A stretch of DNA of 52,309 nucleotides from Candidatus Propionivibrio dominans (GTDB lineage: Bacteria; Pseudomonadota; Gammaproteobacteria; Burkholderiales; Rhodocyclaceae), in the NCBI GenBank assembly GCA_016709335.1, contig JADJNC010000028.1, positions 1 through 52,309 of the forward strand, in the 5' to 3' direction. A model generated the notes under the pieces. It saw nothing but the letters and a program-made list of their open reading frames with translations. It was not told the DNA's origin and did no database searches. The translations under genes and the position numbers were made by a program. Below are positions 19,501 through 28,586 of this stretch, one piece after another (within the stretch, counting starts at the first letter, position 1; each line of letters starts with the position of its first letter).

Positions 19501-19690
19501 CGAAGTAGATTTGCGTTTCGCGGCGGGTTGCTTTGCGGAAGGAGATAATGCGGATTTCATGTTCGTTCTCAATGTGCACAATGGATACGGGAATGCCGGC
19601 AAGAAGACCAAGTGTCACGAAGCGCTGCTCCCCGCAGGCGAATCGATCATATTCTAAGGTGAACGTGACACCCTCAAAAATAGCCGGCGA
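19484..19690 (-). pseudogene. brnT: 5'-truncated BrnT toxin
   Basis: The reverse strand from about 19687 reads AIFEGVTFTLEYDRF, then CGEQRFVTLGLLAG, and ends HEIRIISFRKATRRETQIYF-DEIKN with a stop at 19484-19486. This is the C-terminal two thirds of BrnT, a RelE-like ribonuclease, including the IRIIS-RKAT block. The usual N-terminal 25 or so residues (WDE-K...N-KHG) are missing: upstream of 19690 the frame stays open but the sequence is unrelated, and the end of the higA-like gene is only about 58 bases away. It has no start codon of its own, so it should not be a working toxin. The break may mark the insertion edge of the neighbouring toxin-antitoxin module. Confidence 0.75.
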
Positions 19691-19747
19691 ACTCCATGAT
19701 GAAGGGTCTGCTGAGCCTAAAAACCATTGGCTTTCAGCATATACGGA

Positions 19748-20065
19748 TCAGGCCTGCAACACCTCGGCGGCGTGCCGCTTGCCGCGCTTCGGAGCCTTGA
19801 TTTCAACGTGAGGCGACAAGCCGGCTGTCGACGCCATGTCCATCAGGGTGTCCAGCGAAAACAAATTGATTCGTCCCCGCACAAGATCAGAAATCCTCGG
19901 CTGCGTCACGCCGAGCAGATTCGCGGCCTCGCCCTGATTCAAACCTGCGGACTCGATCCATGCTTGCAGCGCCCGCATCAGGTCGGCGCGCGCCCTCATG
20001 CTGGCCGCCTGCTGAGGGGTATCTTCGATGGCGTCCCAAACACTGGTAAAACGTTGTCCTGCCAT
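19748..20065 (-). CDS. HigA/XRE-type antitoxin with helix-turn-helix domain
   Basis: A 105-residue protein with a helix-turn-helix at about residues 40-75 (LNQGEAANLLGVTQPRISDLVRG), the XRE pattern of HigA-like antitoxins. The ATG at 20065 is preferred to that at 20071 because AAGGA at 20072-20076 is then correctly spaced. The gene follows its toxin directly, toxin first, as in higBA systems, and the toxin stop overlaps its start region. The protein probably binds the palindrome upstream of the toxin gene. Confidence 0.88.
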   Translation of the reverse strand: MAGQRFTSVWDAIEDTPQQAASMRARADLMRALQAWIESAGLNQGEAANLLGVTQPRISDLVRGRINLFSLDTLMDMASTAGLSPHVEIKAPKRGKRHAAEVLQA

Positions 20066-20067
20066 GA

Positions 20068-20388
20068 TCATTCCTTTGTCAGTTCCCTGAACCGCTTGCG
20101 CGCCAAGCGAACATCCGACTCGCCGGTTCGCTCGCTTTTCTTCTGAAAGCAATGCAGCACATAGATGGCATCTGTCAATTTGGCGAGAGAGATCACACGG
20201 AACGCGCCCGAAGCATCCCGAATGCGAATCTCCTTGACGCCCGCCCCGATTGTCGACATGGGCTTCCAATCATCGGGATCATCGCCGTGTTGCACTTTGT
20301 CAATTTGATACCCGGCTTCACGTCTTGCCGTTTCAGGAAAGGCGCGAAGATCATCAAGCGCAGTACCGGCAAATTCAACGGGCTTCAT
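20068..20388 (-). CDS. RelE/HigB-type toxin (phage Gp49-like family)
   Basis: A 106-residue protein of the RelE/ParE superfamily: MKPVEFAGTALDDLRAFP at the start, then GAGVKEIRIRDASGAFRVI and AIYVLHCFQKKSERT, the pattern of the Gp49-like HigB group. Such toxins cut mRNA on the ribosome. It precedes the antitoxin gene and overlaps it. A TATAAT on the minus strand (20396-20401) and an 18-bp palindrome lie immediately upstream, so the leader must be very short. Confidence 0.88.
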   Translation of the reverse strand: MKPVEFAGTALDDLRAFPETARREAGYQIDKVQHGDDPDDWKPMSTIGAGVKEIRIRDASGAFRVISLAKLTDAIYVLHCFQKKSERTGESDVRLARKRFRELTKE

Positions 20389-20395
20389 GGCTCGT

Positions 20396-20415
20396 ATTAT
20401 ACATAATTATGTATA
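20396..20415 (-). promoter_or_regulatory. Toxin-antitoxin promoter and operator palindrome
   Basis: TATACATAATTATGTATA (20398-20415) is a perfect 18-bp palindrome. On the minus strand it abuts a TATAAT box at 20401-20396, eight bases before the toxin ATG. Overlap of operator and -10 box is typical of self-repressing toxin-antitoxin operons. Confidence 0.8.
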
Positions 20416-20538
20416 AATCTCAGAGAGGATAAAGCCTTTTTGATCGGCGTTATGAACGATAATGGGGTCAGAATCACATGGCAATTTCAAACGAAAGAAT
20501 TCGAAGCCGAACCCGAACCCGAACCCCAATGCTCCACG

Positions 20539-20580
20539 GATTCCGTCATTCCGGCGCAAGCCGGAATCCAGGAGATTGCC
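20539..20580 (+). repeat. Dispersed palindromic repeat, copy 2
   Basis: It matches copy 1 (18968-19009) at all but about one position, including the GATTGCC end. It is the only recognisable element between the toxin promoter (20415) and the aldo/keto reductase stop (20770); the rest of that 350-base stretch shows no gene. Confidence 0.8.
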
Positions 20581-20769
20581 TGTCGTGTATACAGGCTTCC
20601 GTCTTGCGCCGAAATGAGCGAGAAGGCTGGCCTCGGGCCGCGACCTGAACTTTAGCTGAACTGCATGGCTAATCATGCAGGCTGATGACCCGAAACGCTG
20701 CCCAATCACTTGTGCGCCAATGGAATTTTTTCCATAAGCAGGTGCAGCGATCTTTTTTTATGCATGGCC

Positions 20770-22039
<1,270 letters not shown>

Positions 22040-22210
22040 CCCTTGACTCGCCCACCTGCTGTAACCAAAGGATTTCACCTGGCAGCAAAGGATGTGGGCG
22101 CTACGAAGAAGCTGCTCGTCGCCCCGGTAGCCAACTCCTACCCCATGCGCGACGGTATCGAAGTGATGAACCCGTTGGCGGCTGCCCGGCTAATGTCGGA
22201 ACAGGACAGC
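22040..22210 (+). pseudogene. C-terminal fragment of a DUF4143/AAA-type ATPase
   Basis: The plus strand reads VTKGFHLAAKDVGATKKL-LVAPVANSYPMRDGIEVMNP. This resembles the last 45 residues of AAA ATPases with a C-terminal DUF4143 nuclease-like domain (GF-x-A-x-D-...-V-x-P-...-YP-x-x-x-G-V-x-V). No ATPase domain precedes it, so it is a remnant. The resemblance is by eye and only moderately certain. Confidence 0.4.
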
Positions 22211-22293
22211 GACAGCATATACAGGTTTAAGATCATCCCCACAGGGTACAAGCAAGCAATCTTTAAATGGGTCTGTTATAAGCTCGCTTCTTC

Positions 22294-23643
22294 TCAAACG
22301 AAAATTCCGAAGCTGAACCAACACTTCGAGCACTGGGTTGAGCGCCAAAAACTCATGGATGGACTAGCATCGCGCAGCGCCTGACCCAAACGCCAGAGGA
22401 ACCAGGCCATGGCCAGTGTGGCGAGGCCCCAGAGGCTTTCAATCGGCTGCAGGGCGATGGCACACCAAGCCATCCACAGCACCCCAAGCAGGAAGATCAG
22501 TTGCGCCAGCGGCCAGCCGGCGACCGCGAGTCGCTTACCCTCGCGCAGCTTGAGCCGGATCAGCCCGACGACGGTGGCGGCGGCGCAAAGGTTGAGGGTG
22601 AAGCCGATGTAGGTGAGCAGGCTCTTGAAACTTGCAGTCCACAGCAGCATAAGCGCCAGGCTGCACTGCACTGCGATTGCCAGTTGCGGCCCACTTGTGC
22701 GCAGAGCAAGCACCCGCGACAGTTCGCCGTCTGCCGCCATGCGGGCATAAACGCGCGCTCCGGCAACCGTCAACGCTGACACCGAAGCGACGAGAACCAG
22801 TACGATCAGCGCCGTCAGGGCATTTGCCCAGAGGGGTCCGCCGAGGGCGCGGGCGGCGACGCGGCCGATGTCGGTTTCGCCGGCCAGTAACTGCCACGGC
22901 GCGGCAAAAACGAAGGCAGCGTTCAGCGCCAGGTAGAGCAGGGTGACCAGCGCCGTGCCGAGCAACAGGGCGCGCGGCAGGGTACGTTCCGGATCGCGAA
23001 CCTCGCCAGCCACATAGACGGCAGCGTTCCAGCCGTAGTAGCTGAACGATACCCAGAGCAGCCCGACAGCAAATGCGGCTGGACTGCCGCCGTTCGGCAC
23101 GGGTTGCAGCACTGCCTCGGCCGGCAATCGCGACAGCGCCAGCACGACGAAGACCACGATCAGCACAAGCTCGACGCCGACCGTGACGTTGTGCAGGCGG
23201 TTTCCTCCCTCCATTCGCAACGCGTGGATCAGGGCCAGAGCACATAGCAGCGCGCTGCCCAGCCATTGCGGCGAGATGCCGGGGAACCAGTCGCGCAGGT
23301 ATTCTCCGAAAGCAATGGCGGCCGCGGCCATTGGGGCGGCGAAGCCGACCAGAATCGATATCCAGCCGGCCATCACGCCGGCAGCCGGGTGTATCGTGCG
23401 CGACAGAAAGAGGTATTCGCCGCCCGATTCCGGCAGACGTCTGGCCAGCGCACCATAGCTCAGCGCGCCGCAGGCGGCGAGGACGCCACCGACCAGCCAG
23501 GCAAGCAGAACCAGCCAGGGAGAGCGCAGATCGGCCAGCAGGAAACCGCTGGTGGTGAACACGCCCGTGCCGATCATGTTCGCCACGACCAGCGTCGTGG
23601 CTGAGACGAGCCGCAAGCGGCGGGCGCCGGATGGCGCACTCAC
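22294..23643 (-). CDS. APC family amino acid permease
   Basis: A 449-residue membrane protein with about 12 hydrophobic helices. The APC N-terminal signature [18 protein letters not shown] marks helix 1, and [26 protein letters not shown] is the conserved helix 6 to loop region. Amino acid uptake or exchange is the family function; the substrate is not predictable. It starts with GTG at 23643, overlapping the stop of the upstream pcm gene, so the two are translationally coupled. The last 20 residues (from about [10 protein letters not shown]) do not look like a permease and may be read-through into foreign DNA. Confidence 0.88.
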   Translation of the reverse strand: MSAPSGARRLRLVSATTLVVANMIGTGVFTTSGFLLADLRSPWLVLLAWLVGGVLAACGALSYGALARRLPESGGEYLFLSRTIHPAAGVMAGWISILVGFAAPMAAAAIAFGEYLRDWFPGISPQWLGSALLCALALIHALRMEGGNRLHNVTVGVELVLIVVFVVLALSRLPAEAVLQPVPNGGSPAAFAVGLLWVSFSYYGWNAAVYVAGEVRDPERTLPRALLLGTALVTLLYLALNAAFVFAAPWQLLAGETDIGRVAARALGGPLWANALTALIVLVLVASVSALTVAGARVYARMAADGELSRVLALRTSGPQLAIAVQCSLALMLLWTASFKSLLTYIGFTLNLCAAATVVGLIRLKLREGKRLAVAGWPLAQLIFLLGVLWMAWCAIALQPIESLWGLATLAMAWFLWRLGQALRDASPSMSFWRSTQCSKCWFSFGIFV

Positions 23644-24434
23644 GGCCGCTTGTTTTCGGCAGTGCCGGTCATCGGGACGAAGCGCACCGGGAGGATGGCC
23701 TCGCGCTCCAGCTTCGCGCCGCGCTTGCGCAGCAGGTAGAGGTTCTGGTCACCGTACTCGCCGACCGGGATGACCATGCGGCCGCCATCCCTCAGTTGGT
23801 CGATCAGCGGCTGCGGGACGTGATCCGGGGCGCAGGTGACGATGATCGCGTCGAAGGGCGCGGCTTCCGGCCAGCCCTGGTAGCCATCGCCGTGCCTTAC
23901 CCTGATGTTGCCGTAGCCGAGTCTGGCGAGATCGCTCGCCGCCTGCCTGGCCAGCGCTTCGACGATTTCGATGCTGTACACCTCGCGCACCAGCCCCGAC
24001 AGGATCGCCGCCTGATAGCCTGATCCGGTACCGATCTCCAGCACCCGATCGCTCGCCTGCGCTTGCAGTTTCTCGGTCATGAAGGCGACGACGTAGGGTT
24101 GCGAAATCGTCTGTCCATGGCCGATCGGCAGCGGGCGGTCCTCGTAGGCGTAGGGCCTCAGCCTGGCAGGAACGAATTCATGTCGTGGAACCGTGGCCAT
24201 CGCCTTGAGGACTGCCGGGTTGGTGATGCCGCGCGCTTCGGAGCGCAACTGCTCGTCGACCATGCGCATTCGGGCCGTCGCCGGATCGGTCTCGGCGGCG
24301 CTAACGAGGGTCGCGACGGCAGTGGCGACAAGCGCTGCGCAGAGGGTCTGGCAGAGTCTGGCGCGTCGGCTGTGCGATCGCGAGCGAGGCTGGCTGTTGG
24401 TCGCGGCACGGCTTGAGTCGGGCTTGGCGTACAT
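23640..24434 (-). CDS. pcm: Protein-L-isoaspartate O-methyltransferase, probably exported
   Basis: Pcm methylates isoaspartyl residues in damaged proteins using S-adenosylmethionine. The 264-residue protein has the AdoMet motif [15 protein letters not shown] at about residues 145-159, preceded by [16 protein letters not shown] and [15 protein letters not shown]. The ATG at 24434 has GGGGAG seven bases upstream, so the long N-terminus is real: about 30 basic residues, then a hydrophobic segment [18 protein letters not shown]. This suggests export to the periplasm, or a membrane anchor, which is unusual because Pcm is normally cytoplasmic and AdoMet is not expected outside. The gene overlaps the permease gene after it. 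Confidence 0.85.
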   Translation of the reverse strand: MYAKPDSSRAATNSQPRSRSHSRRARLCQTLCAALVATAVATLVSAAETDPATARMRMVDEQLRSEARGITNPAVLKAMATVPRHEFVPARLRPYAYEDRPLPIGHGQTISQPYVVAFMTEKLQAQASDRVLEIGTGSGYQAAILSGLVREVYSIEIVEALARQAASDLARLGYGNIRVRHGDGYQGWPEAAPFDAIIVTCAPDHVPQPLIDQLRDGGRMVIPVGEYGDQNLYLLRKRGAKLEREAILPVRFVPMTGTAENKRP

Positions 24435-24527
24435 ACGTATCTCCCCAGGGCGTTGCCAGCAGGGCAGGTCGCCGCAACGACGTCGGGAAACGCCACCTGC
24501 TGTCGCAGCGGCCCGGCAAGCAGGCCG

Positions 24528-25731
24528 CTAGCAGTTAATCGAAGGCTTCACTTTAATTTCCACTGAAAAACAAACCGATGCCGATAGTGCTAAAAAGGAA
24601 AATGTCACTGACCCCTTTGGACCTGCTTTCGGCTTAGGAAGTGGCAAGACTGTTATTCTGGCCTGAGAGACTTCGAACCAACAATTCGAGGTGCAGCACC
24701 TCACGTTCAGTGCCGCTGCCATACTTTCACGTGATTCGTACCACCGTTTAGCCATAGCACGAGCAATCATTCCCGCTGCAATAGCTGCGATGACAGGGTG
24801 GCCAGACAGAAACATTACATTTGTTTTGCGAGCAGTAACGCAGTAACGTTTGCCGCAGCCACGCCTGGGGCAGACAAGGCAATGAGCCAATTCAAATGCT
24901 TCTCTTGCCGCTGCCGCTGTTTTGGCACCCTTATAGACGAGAAAAGCCTGAGCCATGGCATGCAGACAGGCAACGGTTAATGTTCCACCAAACCACTGCC
25001 CAAAGAGATTCGCCAGTTCATCGGGACCGACATTGTTGAACCCATCTACAACAACATTGGTTACGGTGTTGTCTGATACCGGAATCGAATACACGTGCAT
25101 GCCGTTAAGCTCTGAGTGCAATGCCGCCTTGGCACGCACGGCATCGAAAATATCTTCATTTACCGCAAAGTCGATGCGATCCACGACGTTGCCGCCGTCG
25201 TGGATCGTACCCAGTTCAACCTTGCGGTGAACATCCTGCATCATTTTCACGGCGTGGTCGGCAGAATCGTAAATTTTCACCTGGACATATTGAGTTGCTT
25301 TATCAGCATGCGGAATAGCTACGTCCCATGCCTCTTGGTTGGTTGAGTGAGCTAAATAGGCGTGGAACACCTGCTTCTTCCTTGAACACAAGTTCGCCAA
25401 TCTGCCCCTTGATCTGGTTCACCACGCCGCCGACCGAGTGGTCCCCTCTGGTCAGCATCTCCTGAATATATGTGCGTACTTCGTCGTAACTATCGAGTCC
25501 CTCGCCACGCCGGGCGGCGAAGGCTTTCAGTAGTTCCGGGGAAATCTGATCCAACAGGCCGTCACCCATAGCGCCATCTACGGTCAGTACGGCAATTAGT
25601 GCTTCCATGCCGAGGTAATCTTCGGCAACGCGCCGCTGGTCATCTTTTTTCCAGCCATCAATTACATCGTCGATGCGACAAGCACCTGCGCCCGAGGCTT
25701 CAAATTCGGCACAGAATTGCTCAATGTTCAT
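24528..25731 (-). CDS. Unnamed protein with possible PD-(D/E)XK-like core and membrane segments (frameshifted)
   Basis: The first frame (25731 to about 25365) and the second (about 25390 to 24528) join across one extra base near 25362-25367, giving about 395 residues. Around the join it reads QIKGQIGELVFKEEAG, AYLAHSTNQEAWDVAI and YVQVKIYDSADHA. An E, then WDV, then QVK with this spacing is the pattern of PD-(D/E)XK nuclease-like folds. Further on come NVGPDELANLFGQWFGGTL, a hydrophobic stretch, FLVYKGAKTAAAA, a Cys-rich patch CLVCPRRGCGKRYC and a second hydrophobic helix near GHPVIAAIAAGMIARAMA. The last 45 codons (from about GPKGSVTF) may be read-through into unrelated DNA. It overlaps the coiled-coil gene upstream by 11 bases, so the two form one operon. 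Nuclease activity is inference only. Confidence 0.6.
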
Positions 25732-26104
25732 GACGAACTTTCAATTGTTCTTCGAGGCTCGCAATTCGGGCGAGTGCCTCTGCGAGTCGTGTGGCGAGAA
25801 TATCGTTGTACCGTCGCTGCTGTTCGATAAGCGCAACAACCTGGCGCAGAACTTCAGCACCAATAAATCTATCCCAAAGCCCCTTGGCTGCACCTTTTTC
25901 TTTCTTTGCAACGCTATCTTTATGTGTTTCGTTGGGCTCGGCGGGTTCGGGTTTGACTGGGGCATCTGAGGGGGGTTTGAAACCGCCAGGAATGTTGGAT
26001 AAATCTTCCGCCAAACCTTCTGTCAGTTCTTTCAACCGTTTGAGAAGTTCTGGGTCGAGATTAGGCTGAACATTCCCCGCAGGTGATTTCGGTTTTCTTG
26101 CCAT
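25721..26104 (-). CDS. Small coiled-coil protein, first gene of an unnamed cassette
   Basis: A 127-residue protein from the ATG at 26104, with AAGGGA six bases upstream. It has a basic N-terminus MARKPKSPAG, a helical segment (about 16-36), a proline- and lysine-rich linker (about 40-70) and a C-terminal coiled coil from about 80 to 123 (LRQVVALIEQQRRYNDILAT, then RLAEALARIASLEEQL). No known domain is recognised. It overlaps the next gene by 11 bases, which points to a stoichiometric partner. Upstream, 364 bases without genes carry a large hairpin and a near-palindrome. Confidence 0.7.
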   Translation of the reverse strand: MARKPKSPAGNVQPNLDPELLKRLKELTEGLAEDLSNIPGGFKPPSDAPVKPEPAEPNETHKDSVAKKEKGAAKGLWDRFIGAEVLRQVVALIEQQRRYNDILATRLAEALARIASLEEQLKVRHEH

Positions 26105-26210
26105 TTTGATTCCCTTATGGATGTGTTTTTTTGGAAAACACTTTTCCCCCCCAGGTGAAACGATCTGCGAAAACAATCGCTGCTTTGCCTGTCCGTCTGC
26201 ATCGTATTTG

Positions 26211-26251
26211 CCGTAACCGCATTCGCAACTTGCGCGAATTTGCGGTTGCGG
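26211..26251. promoter_or_regulatory. Large hairpin upstream of the two-gene cassette
   Basis: CCGTAACCGCATTCGC (26211-26226) pairs with GCGAATTTGCGGTTGCGG (26234-26251) with a loop of about seven bases and two small bulges. It lies in the leader of the minus-strand cassette. It could be an RNA structure, an operator or a REP-type palindrome. Confidence 0.5.
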
Positions 26252-26318
26252 TAAAGGTTTCGCCCTTCTGAAAATTTAATTTCATACCAGGAAGGATCAA
26301 AGGAGCCAGCAAGGAATT

Positions 26319-26332
26319 GTATTATGTAATAC
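26319..26332. promoter_or_regulatory. Near-palindrome GTATTA-TG-TAATAC in the cassette upstream region
   Basis: Six-base arms with a two-base centre, about 215 bases before the first cassette gene. It is AT-rich in a GC-rich setting, as expected for a promoter/operator. No other signal or gene was found in 26105-26468. Confidence 0.4.
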
Positions 26333-26468
26333 CCGTATTTGCTGGGTCTGAACTGACACAAATTTTTCTGGACAAGGATTTGCCACTCAGGACGACTGAC
26401 ACATGGCATAGTCTTGACGCTCTTCGACGGGTGTTTATTGCCAATCCTTGAAATTTCTGGCCCCCTCA

Positions 26469-27638
26469 CTACTTGCTCAACAGCCGCATCCCACGCGCCA
26501 ACCCGTCGAGCGTCAGCGGGAACATGCGTCCGCCCATCAGGTTGTGGATCATCGAGATGGTCTGGCGGTAAGGCCACGATTGTTCGGGCTCGGGGTTGAG
26601 CCAGATGGCGTGCGGCCAGGTGTCGGTGAGGCGGCGCAGCCAGGTGGCGCCGGGTTCGCTGTTGTTGTACTCGATGCTGCCGCCGGGCTGGAGGATTTCG
26701 TAGGGGCTCATCGTCGCGTCGCCGACGAAGATGAGCTTGTAGTCGTTGCCGTACTTGTGCAGCAGGTCGTGCAGCGGGATGCGGTTATTGTGGCGGCGGG
26801 CGTTGTCCTTCCACACATACTCGTAAACGCAGTTGTGAAAATAGTAATGCTCCAGGTGCTTGAATTCGCTGCGGCACGCCGAGAACAGTTCCTCGCAGAC
26901 GCGGATGTGGTCGTCCATCGAGCCGCCGATGTCGAGGAAGAGCAGCACCTTGACGGCGTTGTGGCGCTCGGGGCGCATATGCAGGTCGAGCCAGCCGGCG
27001 TTGCGCGCGGTGCCGGCGATGGTGCCGGCGAGGTCGAGTTCGTCGGCCGCGCCCTGGCGGGCAAAGTGGCGCAGACGGCGCAGGGCGATCTTGATATTGC
27101 GCGTGCCGAGCTCGACGTTGTCGTCGAGGTTCCTGAATTCGCGTTTGGCCCACACCTTGACCGCCGAGCGGTGCTCGCTCTTGCCGCCGAAGCGGATGCC
27201 TTCCGGGTGCGTTCCGCCGTGTCCGAAGGGCGAGGTGCCGCCGGTGCCGATCCACTTGCTGCCGCCGGAATGGCGCTCCTTCTGCTCGGCGAGGCGCTCC
27301 TTCAGGGTTTCCATCAGCTTGTCCCAGCCGTACTTTTCCAGTTTGGCGCGCTCGGCGTCGGTGAGGTGCTTTTTCACGGCGTCGCGCAGCCAGTCTTCGG
27401 GGATCAGAACGTCCATGCCGGGCAGCGCTTCGACGCCTTTGAAATACTCGCCGAAGGCCCGGTCGAACTTGTCGAAGTGCGTTTCGTCCTTGATCAGCGT
27501 GGCACGCGAGAGGACGTAGAAATCATCCAGGCTGTGTTCGACCACGTGCTCCCGCAAGGCCTCAAGCAGCACCAGAAACTCCTTGGTCGATACCGGGAGC
27601 TTGCTCGCCTTGAGATGCAGGAAGAAGTCGATCAGCAT
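26469..27638 (-). CDS. VWA domain protein of the CoxE-like family
   Basis: A 389-residue protein. The N-terminal 120 residues are helical and charged; a Gly/Ser/His-rich linker follows (about 122-150), then a von Willebrand A domain (about 205-389) with the metal-site motif LLFLDIGGSMDDH near 230, where the usual DxSxS reads DIGGS, and LIFVGDATMSPYE further on. Such proteins work with a MoxR AAA+ ATPase to remodel or mature a target, and the MoxR gene lies directly upstream (16-base gap). The target is not visible in the window. Confidence 0.88.
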   Translation of the reverse strand: MLIDFFLHLKASKLPVSTKEFLVLLEALREHVVEHSLDDFYVLSRATLIKDETHFDKFDRAFGEYFKGVEALPGMDVLIPEDWLRDAVKKHLTDAERAKLEKYGWDKLMETLKERLAEQKERHSGGSKWIGTGGTSPFGHGGTHPEGIRFGGKSEHRSAVKVWAKREFRNLDDNVELGTRNIKIALRRLRHFARQGAADELDLAGTIAGTARNAGWLDLHMRPERHNAVKVLLFLDIGGSMDDHIRVCEELFSACRSEFKHLEHYYFHNCVYEYVWKDNARRHNNRIPLHDLLHKYGNDYKLIFVGDATMSPYEILQPGGSIEYNNSEPGATWLRRLTDTWPHAIWLNPEPEQSWPYRQTISMIHNLMGGRMFPLTLDGLARGMRLLSK

Positions 27639-27653
27639 CTGGTGTTTGCTGCG

Positions 27654-28496
27654 CTAGCGGTTCTGGCGCGCCATGAAGATCAGCCGTTCGAAGAGATGAA
27701 CATCCTGCTCGTTCTTCAGCAGGGCGCCGTGCAGCGGCGGGATGGCGGCTTTCTGATCCTTGCTGCGCAGGGCTTCGGGCGGGATGTCTTCGGCCAGCAG
27801 GAGCTTCAGCCAGTCGAGCAGTTCGGAGGTTGATGGCTTCTTTTTCAGCCCCGGAATTTCGCGCAGCTCGAAAAAGACCTCAAGCGCCTCGCGCAGCAGG
27901 TTCTTCTTCAGCCCGGGGAAATGCACATCGACGATCTTGACCATCGTTTCCTTGTCCGGAAACTTGATGTAGTGGAAGAAGCAGCGGCGCAGGAAGGCGT
28001 CCGGCAGTTCTTTTTCGTTATTCGAGGTGATGAACAGAATCGGCCGATGCCTGGCCTTGACCAGTTGCCGTGTCTCGTAGACGTAGAACTCCATGCGGTC
28101 GAGTTCGCGCAGCAGGTCGTTGGGGAATTCGATGTCGGCCTTGTCGATCTCGTCGATCAGCACCACCGAGGGCGTTTCGCAGTTGAACGCTTCCCACAGC
28201 ACACCCTTGACGATGTAATTGCCGATGTCGGCTACCTTGGCCTCGCCGAGCTGCGAGTCGCGCAACCGCGACACGGCGTCGTATTCGTACAGGCCCTGCT
28301 GCGCCTTGGTCGTCGATTTGACATGCCACTGGAAGAGCGGCAAGCCAAGGGCGCCCGCCACCTCCTCGGCGAGCATGGTCTTGCCGGTACCGGGCTCGCC
28401 CTTGATCAGCAAGGGGCGTTGCAGGGTGATCGCGGCATTGACCGCGAGCGTCAGGTCGCGCGTGGCGACATACTGTTCGGAACCTTCGAAGCGCAT
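27654..28496 (-). CDS. MoxR family AAA+ ATPase
   Basis: A 280-residue MoxR ATPase with Walker A KGEPGTGKTMLAEEVA (about 31-46), Walker B SVVLIDEIDKAD (about 109-120), sensor 1 ILFITSNNEKELPDAFLRRC and arginine finger. The ATG at 28496 is chosen since AAGGA is six bases upstream; the longer frame to 28532 lacks this. It is co-oriented with the VWA gene, forming the classic MoxR/VWA chaperone-like pair. An IS element ends 90 bases upstream and may have separated the pair from its original promoter. A broken copy of parts of both genes is at 34672-34900. Confidence 0.92.
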   Translation of the reverse strand: MRFEGSEQYVATRDLTLAVNAAITLQRPLLIKGEPGTGKTMLAEEVAGALGLPLFQWHVKSTTKAQQGLYEYDAVSRLRDSQLGEAKVADIGNYIVKGVLWEAFNCETPSVVLIDEIDKADIEFPNDLLRELDRMEFYVYETRQLVKARHRPILFITSNNEKELPDAFLRRCFFHYIKFPDKETMVKIVDVHFPGLKKNLLREALEVFFELREIPGLKKKPSTSELLDWLKLLLAEDIPPEALRSKDQKAAIPPLHGALLKNEQDVHLFERLIFMARQNR

Positions 28497-28586
28497 GGCA
28501 ATCCTTCTCATGAATGGGTTGATTATAGCCAATCGCTGGCGGGCGGGAGTCGGTGGCGAAATCCGTCAGGGATGATTCCGGAAGTA

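Noticed and set aside
20449..20480. REP-type transposon end (GGGGTCAG motif), also near 24605 on the other strand
   Set aside because: Only eight bases are shared between the two sites, and no transposase is nearby.
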